Program-made: the position numbers and the translations under genes
Origin: Vibrio diazotrophicus
GTDB taxonomy: Bacteria; Pseudomonadota; Gammaproteobacteria; Enterobacterales; Vibrionaceae
Direction: 5' to 3'
DNA length: 64,000 bases
Assembly (NCBI RefSeq): GCF_038452265.1
Contig: NZ_CP151842.1
Span: forward strand, 124,001 to 188,000
Notes under the pieces: model-generated
The model's input: only the letters and a program-made list of their open reading frames with translations
Database searches by the model: none
What the model was told of the DNA's origin: nothing
Shown here: one piece after another, positions 34,513-43,822 of the stretch
How the letters are laid out: each line of letters starts with the position of its first letter
How positions within the stretch are numbered: position 1 is the stretch's first letter

Positions 34513-35403
34513 TTAATGCAGCGTTTTTGAGTCACTTTGTGCTTGTGAGTACAACTCAGCGACTTGCGCTGAATCGAAAGAATACGTTGTACCACAGTAA
34601 TCACAATGTAAAGAAACCGATCCTTCTTCTGCCAAAATGTCGTTTATTTCATCTCGGGAGATAGTCACAATAGCCGCACCGCTACGATCACGCGAACAAC
34701 CACAAAGGAACTCAACTTCTTGAGGTTCAAACAATTTCACTTGTTCTTGGTTGTATAAGCGGTATAGCAACTCGTTCGCTTCAAGAGTGAAAAGCTCTTC
34801 GTTTTTCACTGTATTTGTTAGTTGCTCTAAGTGCTCAAAATCTTCTGGTGAACCAGTGCCGTCTGGAACGACTTGCAGCAGCATACCTGCAGCATGACGT
34901 TTGCCTTCATGCTCGCCCGTGCGAATCCACAAACGTGTTTTTAACTGCTCAGAGCGCAAGAAGTAGTTCTCAATCACTTGAGCGATGTTGTCACCTTCAA
35001 GACCTACCACACCTTGGTAACGTTCGCCTTTTTTCGGTTCGATGGTAATGACCAGATGACCTTTACCCATCAAATCGTGTAAACCAGCGTCGTCGGCGAT
35101 GTCGCCTTCCCAGCGTGCAACACCACGGATGCGTTGGTTATTGTCGCCATTGATTACCGCTAAAGATACAGGACCATTACCTTGCAGTTGCATGGTAATT
35201 GAGCCTTCAAATTTTAGTGTTGCGGTTAACAGAGTAGTGGCTACCAGTAGCTCGCCCAACAGAGTTTGGATAGGCGCTGGGTATTCCTTGCTAGTGATAA
35301 TTTGTTGGTACGCTTTATCTAGCTGTACGAGCTCACCGCGTACTGATAAGTCTTCAAATAGGTAGCGATTTAATACGTTGGTCGCCTTTGCGCTTGTAGT
35401 CAT
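34513..35403 (-). CDS. hslO: Redox-regulated chaperone Hsp33
   Basis: Holdase chaperone switched on by oxidation and heat. 296 residues: N-terminal substrate/dimer domain, then the C-terminal zinc switch with Cys-Gly-Cys (about residue 234) and Cys-Asp-Tyr-Cys-Gly (about 267). All four zinc cysteines are therefore present. The length fits the family (E. coli 292). It lies 18 bases after hslR on the same strand, the same heat-shock pair as in E. coli. Confidence 0.96.
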   Translation of the reverse strand: MTTSAKATNVLNRYLFEDLSVRGELVQLDKAYQQIITSKEYPAPIQTLLGELLVATTLLTATLKFEGSITMQLQGNGPVSLAVINGDNNQRIRGVARWEGDIADDAGLHDLMGKGHLVITIEPKKGERYQGVVGLEGDNIAQVIENYFLRSEQLKTRLWIRTGEHEGKRHAAGMLLQVVPDGTGSPEDFEHLEQLTNTVKNEELFTLEANELLYRLYNQEQVKLFEPQEVEFLCGCSRDRSGAAIVTISRDEINDILAEEGSVSLHCDYCGTTYSFDSAQVAELYSQAQSDSKTLH

Positions 35404-35421
35404 AAGGAATAATCCGGCTAT

Positions 35422-35808
35422 TTACTGATGTTTAAATTTTAGAAGATCTCGACGCTGTTTTTTATCTGGGCGGCGATCTGGGCTTGGGTTGTGAGCATTT
35501 AGCTTGCGTGCTAACGCTTGACGCTCACGTTTTTCTATACTCTCAGGCGTTTCTGAATAGAGGGTTTGCGCTTCCGGTGCACCGCGCCTTTGATCCGAAA
35601 TCCTGTCAATGGTAACGGTTTTTTCTTCTTGACCTTGGCGCAGGGTTATCACTGCACCAAGCTCGACAATCTTGCTTGGTTTTGAACGTTGGCCATTATA
35701 ATGAACTTTGCCACCATCGACCATATTTCGTGCAACTGAACGAGTTTTATAAAATCTCGCGGCCCAAAGCCATTTATCGAGCCGAACTTCTTCGTTAGTG
35801 GAACTCAT
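35422..35808 (-). CDS. hslR: Ribosome-associated heat shock protein Hsp15
   Basis: 128-residue S4-domain RNA-binding protein that binds stalled 50S subunits with peptidyl-tRNA. The S4 core (about 5-65) reads Val-Arg-Leu-Asp-Lys-Trp-Leu-Trp-Ala-Ala-Arg-Phe-Tyr-Lys-Thr-Arg, as in Hsp15. The C-terminal third is basic (Lys-Lys-Gln-Arg-Arg). It is first of the hslR-hslO pair. Confidence 0.95.
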   Translation of the reverse strand: MSSTNEEVRLDKWLWAARFYKTRSVARNMVDGGKVHYNGQRSKPSKIVELGAVITLRQGQEEKTVTIDRISDQRRGAPEAQTLYSETPESIEKRERQALARKLNAHNPSPDRRPDKKQRRDLLKFKHQ

Positions 35809-36018
35809 TTTGTTTAATGACCTCTAATCAATGCTCTTTACTCTTCGATTGGGAATAAAGTGGTGCTTAAGCATCATATTTTCAACCGAATCGAAAATTT
35901 AATAATAGAAAAAAACATGCTCTGTTGTTTAATGTTATATTGTTCGACTGCTGTTTATTCGGCGGTAGCGGGTAGGGATTTAATAAAATCAAATGATTAA
36001 TCAAGGAAAGCGAGAAGA

Positions 36019-36060
36019 ATGCAGTTAAGCAAATTAATTTTCGACTGCGTGGCAAATTAA
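36019..36060 (+). other. Short leader ORF fused out of frame to gspC
   Basis: Thirteen codons (Met-Gln-Leu-Ser-Lys-Leu-Ile-Phe-Asp-Cys-Val-Ala-Asn) with a good GAGAAG ribosome site, ending TAA one base before the gspC ATG (TAATATG). The gspC frame just upstream reads Ser-Thr-Ala-Trp-Gln-Ile-Asn. By position this fits the N-terminus of V. cholerae EpsC as I remember it, so the leader is probably the true gspC start knocked out of frame near 36037-36041. Confidence 0.6.
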
Positions 36061-36061
36061 T

Positions 36062-36931
36062 ATGTTGAAAAATATCTCTCAATGGCAGAACCCAGCCAGT
36101 GTCTTCTTCACTCTTGTATTGCTTTCTGCTTCTGCATGGATGCTGGGGAAAATGGTCTGGACGCTTCAAAGCGAGCCAGCTCTTATCTCTGCTTGGAATC
36201 CTTCCAATGTCGGTTCCGCTCAAACCAAATCTAGCACTATTGATATTAGCACTTTGCAAACCGGCAGCCTGTTTGGCCAGTATTCAGAATCAACACCTGT
36301 GGTTGATACGCCGAAAGTTGTCGATGCACCAAAAACTCGTTTAAACCTAGTCCTTGTTGGTGTTGTGGCAAGCAGCAATGTAAACAAAAATTTGGCTGTT
36401 ATTGCAAACCGAGGTGCTCAGTCGACCTACGGAATCAACGAAGTTATAGAAGGCACAAGGGCAAAGCTGAAAGCAGTATTTGTTGATCGCGTCATTATCG
36501 ACAATTCAGGTCGAGATGAAACTTTGATGTTGGATGGTATTGATTACTCAGCGAGAAATTCAGCTTCCAGTACTAACCAACCTAGAGCTCAACGTCCGGC
36601 AACTATTGATGCAAGACAAAGTGAAGACAAACTGGATGCGATTCGTGAAGCCATTCTCAAGAATCCACAAGAAATTTTCCAATATGTTCGTCTTTCTCAA
36701 GTAAAAGAAGACGATACCATCGTCGGGTACCGAGTTAGTCCGGGTAGAGACACGGCGTTATTTGAGTCTGTTGGCCTGCAAGATGGTGATATAGCGATTG
36801 AATTTAACGGGTTTGACCTAACCAAACCAGAAGTAATGAATGAATTAGCATCTGCGGTGTCAGAGATGACAGAGATTAATCTGTCAGTTCTTCGTGACGG
36901 TCAACAGCATGATATCTATATACAATTGTAA
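36062..36931 (+). CDS. gspC: Type II secretion protein GspC/EpsC
   Basis: Inner-membrane clamp linking the secretin GspD to the inner-membrane platform. 289 residues from the ATG at 36062: a TM segment (about 13-32), a linker, the HR domain (about 75-165, with Val-Ile-Ala-Asn-Arg-Gly and Tyr-Gly-Ile-Asn-Glu-Val), and a C-terminal PDZ domain (about 200-289). This ATG has no ribosome site of its own. The leader ORF just before does, and the usual cytoplasmic N-terminus appears to be cut off by a frame change. It may be translated by re-initiation. First gene of the gsp operon. Confidence 0.9.
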   Translation: MLKNISQWQNPASVFFTLVLLSASAWMLGKMVWTLQSEPALISAWNPSNVGSAQTKSSTIDISTLQTGSLFGQYSESTPVVDTPKVVDAPKTRLNLVLVGVVASSNVNKNLAVIANRGAQSTYGINEVIEGTRAKLKAVFVDRVIIDNSGRDETLMLDGIDYSARNSASSTNQPRAQRPATIDARQSEDKLDAIREAILKNPQEIFQYVRLSQVKEDDTIVGYRVSPGRDTALFESVGLQDGDIAIEFNGFDLTKPEVMNELASAVSEMTEINLSVLRDGQQHDIYIQL

Positions 36932-36965
36932 GACTGATGCATCAGCTTCAGCCTAGGGAGTATTT

Positions 36966-39008
36966 GTGAAACATTGGCTTAAAAAAAGTGCGTGGCTGAT
37001 TGCCAGCAGCTTATTGATTTCACCTGCAGTATTAGCCAGTGAATTTAGTGCGAGCTTTAAAGGCACTGATATTCAAGAGTTCGTCAACATCGTTGGTCGT
37101 AACCTTGAAAAAACCATCATTGTAGATCCTTCGGTGCGAGGGAAAATCGATGTGCGCAGCTATGACACACTCAATGAAGAACAATATTACAGCTTCTTTT
37201 TAAATGTCCTTGAGGTGTATGGTTTCGCCGTGATCGAAATGGATAACGGTGTCCTTAAAATCGTTAAAGCAAAAGATGCCAAAACATCGCCAGTTCCGGT
37301 TTTAGGGGATAATGACCGAGCATCTGGCGATAGTGTTGTGACTCAAGTGGTTGCGGTTAAAAACGTATCCGTTCGAGAGCTTTCGCCATTACTGCGTCAG
37401 CTGATTGATAACGCAGGTGCTGGCAACGTAGTGCATTATGATCCTGCGAATATCATTTTGATTACAGGTCGTGCTGCGGTGGTCAATCGTCTGGCTGAGA
37501 TAGTGCGCCGTGTTGACCAAGCGGGAGATAAAGACATTGAAGTGGTTGAGCTCAAAAACGCTTCAGCGGCTGAAATGGTTCGTATTGTTGAAGCGTTAAA
37601 TAAAACCACCGATGCGAAAAACACACCTGAATTTTTGCAGCCTAAGCTGGTGGCTGATGATCGTACCAACTCGATTCTCATTTCTGGCGATCCTAAAGTT
37701 CGTCAACGCCTAAGACAATTAATCAAGCAGCTTGATGTTGAGATGGCGACCAAAGGCAACAACCGCGTTGTGTATTTGAAATACGCGCAAGCGGAGGAGT
37801 TGGTTGATGTTCTGAAAGGTGTATCTGAAAACCTACAAGCAAAAGATCAGCAAGGCGGACAGAAAGCGACAAGTTCAAAAAATAACGAAGTGATGATTTC
37901 TGCCCATAAAGGAACAAACTCACTCGTTATTACTGCGCCGCAAGACATTATGAATGCGATGCTGGATGTGATTGCTCAATTAGATATTCGTCGTGCTCAG
38001 GTACTTATTGAAGCTTTGATCGTGGAAATGTCAGAAGGTGACGGCATCAACCTTGGTGTTCAATGGGGTTCGCTGGAAAGCGGTTCTGTTATTCAATATG
38101 GCAACACTGGGGCTTCAATCGGTAATGTAATGGTTGGTATAGAAGAAGCGAAAGACCAAACCACTACCGAATATTATTACGATTCAGCGGGTAATCGTCG
38201 TCCTTATGATTCAACAACTTCTGGCGATTACAGCACATTGGCTTCTGCTCTTTCGGGAATTAACGGTGCTGCCGTCAGCATTATGATGGGCGATTGGACT
38301 GCTTTACTGAGTGCGGTATCAAGCGATTCCAACTCTAACATTCTGTCATCTCCAAGTATTACTGTTATGGATAACGGTGAAGCATCTTTTATTGTTGGTG
38401 AAGAAGTGCCGGTATTAACAGGTTCGACATCGAGTTCAAATAACGAAAACCCATTCCAGACGGTTGATCGTAAAGAAGTTGGTATCAAGCTTAAAGTCGT
38501 TCCTCAGATTAACGAAGGGGATTCGGTTCAACTGAAGATTGAACAAGAAGTCTCTAACGTTTTAGGTGCGAATGGCGCTGTAGACGTACGTTTTGCAAAG
38601 CGTCAGCTAAATACCTCAGTAATGGTTCAAGATGGTCAGATGTTGGTACTGGGCGGTCTGATTGACGAAAGAGCCTTGGAAAGTGAATCCAAAGTGCCAT
38701 TTCTCGGAGATATTCCAGTGCTGGGCTATTTGTTTAAATCAACCAGTACTCAAGTTGAAAAGAAAAACCTGATGGTGTTTATCAAGCCAACCATCATCCG
38801 CGATGGCATGACGGCGGATGGTATTACTCAGCGTAAATACAATTACATCCGTGCCGAGCAGCTATTCAAAGCCGAAGAAGGCTTAAAACTGATGGATAAC
38901 AATAATATTCCGGTATTGCCTAAGTTTGGTGAAGATCGCCGCCATCCAGCGGAAATCCAAGCATTTCTGGATCAAATCAATTCCGGTCAGATGGAAGCGA
39001 AGCAATGA
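36966..39008 (+). CDS. gspD: Type II secretin GspD/EpsD
   Basis: Outer-membrane channel of the type II system. 680 residues from a GTG with GGAG upstream. Signal peptide (about 1-25), N0 domain, three N1-N3 (KH-like) domains (about 120-340), and the secretin core (about 350-620) with Val-Pro-Val-Leu-Thr-Gly near the gate and Gly-Gly-Leu-Ile-Asp-Glu. The C-terminal S-domain would bind a pilotin, which is not encoded in this window. It overlaps gspE by four bases (ATGA). Confidence 0.97.
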   Translation: MKHWLKKSAWLIASSLLISPAVLASEFSASFKGTDIQEFVNIVGRNLEKTIIVDPSVRGKIDVRSYDTLNEEQYYSFFLNVLEVYGFAVIEMDNGVLKIVKAKDAKTSPVPVLGDNDRASGDSVVTQVVAVKNVSVRELSPLLRQLIDNAGAGNVVHYDPANIILITGRAAVVNRLAEIVRRVDQAGDKDIEVVELKNASAAEMVRIVEALNKTTDAKNTPEFLQPKLVADDRTNSILISGDPKVRQRLRQLIKQLDVEMATKGNNRVVYLKYAQAEELVDVLKGVSENLQAKDQQGGQKATSSKNNEVMISAHKGTNSLVITAPQDIMNAMLDVIAQLDIRRAQVLIEALIVEMSEGDGINLGVQWGSLESGSVIQYGNTGASIGNVMVGIEEAKDQTTTEYYYDSAGNRRPYDSTTSGDYSTLASALSGINGAAVSIMMGDWTALLSAVSSDSNSNILSSPSITVMDNGEASFIVGEEVPVLTGSTSSSNNENPFQTVDRKEVGIKLKVVPQINEGDSVQLKIEQEVSNVLGANGAVDVRFAKRQLNTSVMVQDGQMLVLGGLIDERALESESKVPFLGDIPVLGYLFKSTSTQVEKKNLMVFIKPTIIRDGMTADGITQRKYNYIRAEQLFKAEEGLKLMDNNNIPVLPKFGEDRRHPAEIQAFLDQINSGQMEAKQ

Positions 39009-40495
39009 CAGAGGTAGTGGCGTCTATTGTTCGACGATTGCCGTTTAGCTTTGCCAATCGCTTCAAGATGGTTTTGGAGTGGAGCCAGACTTCGGCTTCA
39101 GTCTATTACGTCGCGCCAGTTTCGATCTCTGCTCTCGCGGAAGTGAAGCGTGTTGTTCGTGGTCATTTTCAGTTAGTAGAACTGAATGCCAGTGAGTTTG
39201 AAAGTAAACTCACTCAGGTATATCAGCGAGACTCTTCTGAAGCTCGTCAGTTGATGGAAGATATCGGTGCCGACAGTGACGATTTCTTCTCATTAGCGGA
39301 AGAATTGCCTCAAAGTGAAGACTTGCTCGAATCAGACGACGATGCGCCTATCATTAAATTGATTAACGCGATGCTGGGTGAGGCAATTAAGGAAGGCGCA
39401 TCCGATATCCATATCGAAACGTTTGAAAAATCATTATCGATTCGTTTCCGTGTGGACGGTGTGCTGCGTGAAGTATTAAGTCCAAGCCGTAAATTAGCAC
39501 CGCTGTTGGTTTCTCGTGTGAAGGTGATGGCGAAACTCGACATTGCCGAAAAACGTGTTCCTCAGGATGGCCGCATTTCCTTACGTATCGGCGGCAGAGC
39601 TGTGGATGTTCGTGTTTCGACTATGCCGTCTTCCCACGGAGAACGTGTGGTGATGCGTTTGTTGGATAAGAACGCTACGCGTTTGGATCTGCATAGCTTG
39701 GGCATGACACAAACCATCCAAGAGAGTTTCCGCAAACTGATAGAAAGGCCGCATGGCATCTTGCTGGTTACTGGTCCTACAGGTTCTGGTAAATCGACGA
39801 CCTTGTATGCAGGTTTGCAGGAGATTAACTCAAATGAGCGCAATATCCTTACCGTAGAAGACCCGATTGAATTCGATATTGACGGCATTGGTCAGACACA
39901 GGTAAACCCTAGAGTCGATATGACCTTTGCTCGTGGTTTGCGGGCGATTTTACGACAAGACCCCGATGTGGTGATGGTCGGAGAAATTCGTGACTTAGAA
40001 ACAGCCCAAATTGCTGTTCAAGCCTCGTTAACCGGTCACTTAGTGATGTCCACTTTGCATACCAATACAGCAATCGGTGCTGTTACGCGCTTACGAGATA
40101 TGGGTATTGAGCCTTTCTTACTCTCTTCTTCGTTGCTGGGCGTACTTGCACAGCGTTTGGTGCGTACATTGTGCCCCGACTGCAAACAAGCTTATGAAGC
40201 GGATGAGTCACAGAAAAAGCTGTGTGGCGTGAAGAAAAAGTCTCAACTGACACTCTATCGAGCCACTGGCTGCCCACATTGTAATTACAAGGGATATCGT
40301 GGAAGAACCGGCATTCACGAGCTGTTGCTGGTGGATGACAAAGTGCAGGCACTAATACACGACGAGGTCGGCGAACAAGCGATAGAAAAACACATTCGCG
40401 ATTACACACCAAGTATTCGTCAAGATGGTTTGGATAAAGTGATTCAAGGCATCACATCACTGGAAGAAGTGATGAGAGTGACCAAGGAGTCATAA
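39005..40495 (+). CDS. gspE: Type II secretion ATPase GspE/EpsE
   Basis: Cytosolic hexameric ATPase driving pseudopilus assembly. 496 residues: N-terminal domain binding GspL, then the PilB-type core with Walker A Gly-Pro-Thr-Gly-Ser-Gly-Lys-Ser-Thr-Thr, Asp box Glu-Asp-Pro-Ile-Glu, Walker B Gly-Glu-Ile-Arg-Asp, and His box. A zinc domain with Cys-Pro-Asp-Cys and Cys-Pro-His-Cys follows. Starts within the gspD stop. Confidence 0.97.
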   Translation: MTEVVASIVRRLPFSFANRFKMVLEWSQTSASVYYVAPVSISALAEVKRVVRGHFQLVELNASEFESKLTQVYQRDSSEARQLMEDIGADSDDFFSLAEELPQSEDLLESDDDAPIIKLINAMLGEAIKEGASDIHIETFEKSLSIRFRVDGVLREVLSPSRKLAPLLVSRVKVMAKLDIAEKRVPQDGRISLRIGGRAVDVRVSTMPSSHGERVVMRLLDKNATRLDLHSLGMTQTIQESFRKLIERPHGILLVTGPTGSGKSTTLYAGLQEINSNERNILTVEDPIEFDIDGIGQTQVNPRVDMTFARGLRAILRQDPDVVMVGEIRDLETAQIAVQASLTGHLVMSTLHTNTAIGAVTRLRDMGIEPFLLSSSLLGVLAQRLVRTLCPDCKQAYEADESQKKLCGVKKKSQLTLYRATGCPHCNYKGYRGRTGIHELLLVDDKVQALIHDEVGEQAIEKHIRDYTPSIRQDGLDKVIQGITSLEEVMRVTKES

Positions 40496-41715
40496 TGGCG
40501 GCGTTTGAATATAAAGCTCTTGATGAGAAAGGGCGAAACAAAGCCGGAGTCATTGAAGGTGACAGTGCGCGTCAGGTTCGCCAACGTCTGAAAGAACAAA
40601 ATTTAGTGCCTGTTGAAGTAGTTGAAACCAAAGTGAAATCACAGCGTGCACGTGCCTCTTCTTTCAGCTTTAAAAAAGGCATAAGCACTGCAGATTTAGC
40701 GCTGATTACCCGCCAGCTTTCAACTCTGGTTCAGTCAGGAATGCCATTAGCTGAGTGTTTGATGGCTGTGTCTGAGCAAGCAGAAAAGCCGCATATTCGA
40801 AACATGCTTTTGGCTGTTCGCTCAAAAGTGACCGAAGGCCATACATTGGCAGACAGTTTTAACGACTATCCTCACGTGTTTGATGATCTGTTCCGCTCTA
40901 TGGTAGCGGCCGGAGAAAAATCAGGTCATTTAGATTCAGTTCTAGAACGCTTGGCGGACTACGCCGAAAACCGCCAAAAATTGCAGTCGAAACTTCTGCA
41001 AGCCATGATTTATCCAATTGTGTTGGTTGTGTTCGCGGTAGGTATTGTTGCCTTCCTTTTAGCGTCGGTAGTACCGAAAATTGTCGGCCAATTTGTTCAG
41101 ATGAATCAACAATTGCCAGCGTCGACTCAGTTTTTGCTCTCAGCGAGCGAGTTCGTACAAAACTGGGGGCTAGCAGTACTGTTCGGTGGAATTGCGATCT
41201 TCTCTCTGTGCAAGTGGATGCTGCGTAAGCCGGATGTACGCATGGGTTGGGACAAAAAACAGATGCATTGGCCAGTGATTGGCAAGATTGTGCGAGGTTT
41301 AAATGCGTCCCGATTTTCTCGCACCTTGTCGATATGCGCTTCCAGTGCCATTCCTATTTTAGACGGTATGAGAATCGCGGTGGATGTGATGCCAAACCAC
41401 TATGCTAAGCACCAGGTCACTATTGCGGCAGACAAGGTTCGAGAAGGTATTAGCCTTAGAAGGGCACTAACGGAAAGCAAACTTTTCCCGCCAATGATGC
41501 TGCATATGATTGCCAGTGGTGAACAAAGCGGTGAATTGGAGAGCATGCTGACTCGGGCAGCAGATAACCAAGATGCCAATTTTGAATCAACGGTGAACAT
41601 CGCATTAGGCATATTTACACCGGCGTTGATTGCGGTGATGGCAGGGATGGTGTTGTTTATCGTTATGGCGACATTAATGCCTATCCTAGAAATGAACAAT
41701 TTAATGACGAGATAA
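40495..41715 (+). CDS. gspF: Type II secretion platform protein GspF
   Basis: Polytopic inner-membrane protein, 406 residues, with the two repeated GspF/PilC helical domains (about 70-195 and 270-400) and three membrane segments (about 170-190, 220-240, 375-397). It passes force from GspE to the pseudopilus. Its ATG shares one base with the gspE stop (TAATG). Confidence 0.96.
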   Translation: MAAFEYKALDEKGRNKAGVIEGDSARQVRQRLKEQNLVPVEVVETKVKSQRARASSFSFKKGISTADLALITRQLSTLVQSGMPLAECLMAVSEQAEKPHIRNMLLAVRSKVTEGHTLADSFNDYPHVFDDLFRSMVAAGEKSGHLDSVLERLADYAENRQKLQSKLLQAMIYPIVLVVFAVGIVAFLLASVVPKIVGQFVQMNQQLPASTQFLLSASEFVQNWGLAVLFGGIAIFSLCKWMLRKPDVRMGWDKKQMHWPVIGKIVRGLNASRFSRTLSICASSAIPILDGMRIAVDVMPNHYAKHQVTIAADKVREGISLRRALTESKLFPPMMLHMIASGEQSGELESMLTRAADNQDANFESTVNIALGIFTPALIAVMAGMVLFIVMATLMPILEMNNLMTR

Positions 41716-41795
41716 CACTTTCTTGGCTTTTGATGAGTAGCTGAGTGTTATTTTTAGCAAATACAAAAATTACAAATTTGCGAAACGGAGCAGAA

Positions 41796-42239
41796 ATGAA
41801 AAAACGTAATAAAACGCAGGCTGGTTTCACTCTTTTAGAAATCATGGTTGTTATTGTGATCTTAGGTATTTTGGCAAGCCTTGTGGTACCCAACTTAATG
41901 GGCAATAAAGAAAAAGCGGATCAGCAAAAAGCTGTTACGGATATTGTTGCATTAGAGAATGCTCTGGATATGTATAAGCTCGACAACAGTGTTTATCCAA
42001 CTACAGACCAAGGTTTAGAGGCGTTGGTGACCAAACCATCTAGCCCTGAGCCTCGTAACTATCGCGATGGTGGCTATATTCGTCGTTTACCAAAAGATGC
42101 TTGGGGTAACGATTACCAATATTTAAGCCCAGGTGACAACGGTGCTATTGATATTTTCTCTCTAGGTGCCGATGGTCAGGAAGGCGGAGAAGGCGCAAAC
42201 GCCGATATTGGTAACTGGAATATTCAGGATTTTCAATAA
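41796..42239 (+). CDS. gspG: Major pseudopilin GspG
   Basis: 147 residues from the Met at 41796, with GGAG upstream; the frame to 41745 is not needed. Prepilin peptidase site Ala-Gly-Phe-Thr-Leu-Leu-Glu with Glu at +5, a long hydrophobic helix, then a small domain with the calcium-binding loop near the C-terminus. Main subunit of the pseudopilus. Confidence 0.97.
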   Translation: MKKRNKTQAGFTLLEIMVVIVILGILASLVVPNLMGNKEKADQQKAVTDIVALENALDMYKLDNSVYPTTDQGLEALVTKPSSPEPRNYRDGGYIRRLPKDAWGNDYQYLSPGDNGAIDIFSLGADGQEGGEGANADIGNWNIQDFQ

Positions 42240-42284
42240 CACCGATAACTAAGGACAGGGGGCGGTAGCCCCCGCTTTTCTTTC

Positions 42285-42854
42285 ATGAAGCAATCTCACG
42301 GCTTTACATTACTGGAAATACTTTTGGTGCTCGTACTGATATCGGTCAGTACCGTTGCCGTTATTGCCACATTTCCAGTTTCGCAGAAAGATGAAGCCAA
42401 GCTGGCAGCGCAGAGCCTGTTTCAGAGAATTCAGCTTATCAATGAAGAAGCCATTTTAAGTGGCCGCGATTTTGGTTTGAGAGTCGATGATCTAAACCGT
42501 GCTTTTCTCTTTGTTGAGTTATCTGAGGATGGCTGGAAGAAGCTTGAAAAACGCCAGTTTGGTTCCGAGTTGCAGCTCCCTTCTGAGCTAGTGATCGATT
42601 TTCAGCTGGGTGGTAATGCTTGGGTTAAGGATGAGCGTATGTTTGACCCAGAACCTTTGTTTGATCAAGAGATGTTTGCCGAGAAAAAGCAGCTACCACC
42701 ACCGCAAGTTTACATTTTATCGAGCGGTGAAGTGACGCCATTTGTGGTCAGTATTCATCCAAAGCAGTCACCTACTGAGAGCTGGCGTATTGTCGTTGAA
42801 GAAAATGGGCAAATACGTTTATTTGCACCGGGAGAGCAAGATGAAAAAGCATAA
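42285..42854 (+). CDS. gspH: Minor pseudopilin GspH
   Basis: 189 residues. Short leader Met-Lys-Gln-Ser-His-Gly before Phe-Thr-Leu-Leu-Glu, then a hydrophobic helix and a beta-rich C-terminal domain. Joins the pseudopilus tip complex with GspI, J and K. It overlaps gspI by 14 bases. Confidence 0.95.
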   Translation: MKQSHGFTLLEILLVLVLISVSTVAVIATFPVSQKDEAKLAAQSLFQRIQLINEEAILSGRDFGLRVDDLNRAFLFVELSEDGWKKLEKRQFGSELQLPSELVIDFQLGGNAWVKDERMFDPEPLFDQEMFAEKKQLPPPQVYILSSGEVTPFVVSIHPKQSPTESWRIVVEENGQIRLFAPGEQDEKA

Positions 42855-43194
42855 AGGCTTTACTTTGCTTGAGGTGTTAGTTGCGTTAGCCATTTTTGCT
42901 ACCGCGGCGGTCAGTGTGATACGAGCGGTGAGTCAACACATTAATACGGTTCAATATCTGGAAGAAAAAACTTTTGCTTCCATGGTGATAGACAATCAAA
43001 TGGCGTTAGTGATGCTGGCTCCAAACGAACTGCGAGCAAAAAAAGGCACAGAGTCACTGGCGGGACGAACTTGGTCTTGGAAAGTCACGCCTATCGATAC
43101 TTCCAGCGGCTACTTAAGAGCTTTTGATATCAGTGTATCGGCAGAAGAGACCGCAAGCCCTATAACAACGGTGAGAAGTTATGTCGCAAAGTAG
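42841..43194 (+). CDS. gspI: Minor pseudopilin GspI
   Basis: 117 residues from the Met at 42841, inside the gspH end. Leader Met-Lys-Lys-His-Lys-Gly, then Phe-Thr-Leu-Leu-Glu-Val. Family-like Asn-Gln-Met-Ala and Trp-Ser-Trp-Lys-Val segments follow. Overlaps gspJ by 14 bases. Confidence 0.95.
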   Translation: MKKHKGFTLLEVLVALAIFATAAVSVIRAVSQHINTVQYLEEKTFASMVIDNQMALVMLAPNELRAKKGTESLAGRTWSWKVTPIDTSSGYLRAFDISVSAEETASPITTVRSYVAK

Positions 43195-43822
43195 AAGAAT
43201 GCGAAATAACGGTTTTACGCTGATTGAAGTGTTGGTGGCTATCGCTATTTTTGCCAGTTTGAGTGTCGGTGCTTACCAGGTTTTAAATCAGGTACAACGA
43301 AGCAATGAGCTTTCACAACAGCGAACAACACGGCTGAATGAAATCAATCGAGCTGTGGTGCTTATGGATGCAGATTTTCGCCAAATTGCGGCGCGTCAAT
43401 TTCGTACTCAAGGTGATGAACCAAGTAACCAGTTTTTGATTTGGCAAGATGCCCTATTGGGATCGGATCAAAAGGGAATCATATTTACCCGTTTAGGTTG
43501 GAGTAACCCACAGCAACAGTTTCCCCGTGGTGAAGTAGCTAAAGTTGCTTACCGAATCAGAGACGGAGTTTTGGAAAAAATTTGGTGGCGTTATCCAGAT
43601 TCGCCAGTAGGACAAGAAGGTATTGTTACGCCAATACTGACCCAAGTAGATAGCTGGAGCATGCGTTTCTATTTCGAAGGCAAATGGAGCGATACTTGGG
43701 AACAAAGTATGACTCTACCTAACGCAATAGCAGTAAAGCTGACGCTGGCAGATTATGGTGAGATTGAGCGTATCTATTTAGTGGCTGGAGGCGTTGTGCT
43801 AGGGGGCGAAGATGCTTCGTAA
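43181..43822 (+). CDS. gspJ: Minor pseudopilin GspJ
   Basis: 213 residues with leader ending Asn-Gly before Phe-Thr-Leu-Ile-Glu-Val, then a hydrophobic helix and the GspJ domain with Leu-Met-Asp-Ala-Asp-Phe-Arg-Gln. Overlaps gspK by 11 bases. Confidence 0.95.
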   Translation: MSQSRRMRNNGFTLIEVLVAIAIFASLSVGAYQVLNQVQRSNELSQQRTTRLNEINRAVVLMDADFRQIAARQFRTQGDEPSNQFLIWQDALLGSDQKGIIFTRLGWSNPQQQFPRGEVAKVAYRIRDGVLEKIWWRYPDSPVGQEGIVTPILTQVDSWSMRFYFEGKWSDTWEQSMTLPNAIAVKLTLADYGEIERIYLVAGGVVLGGEDAS

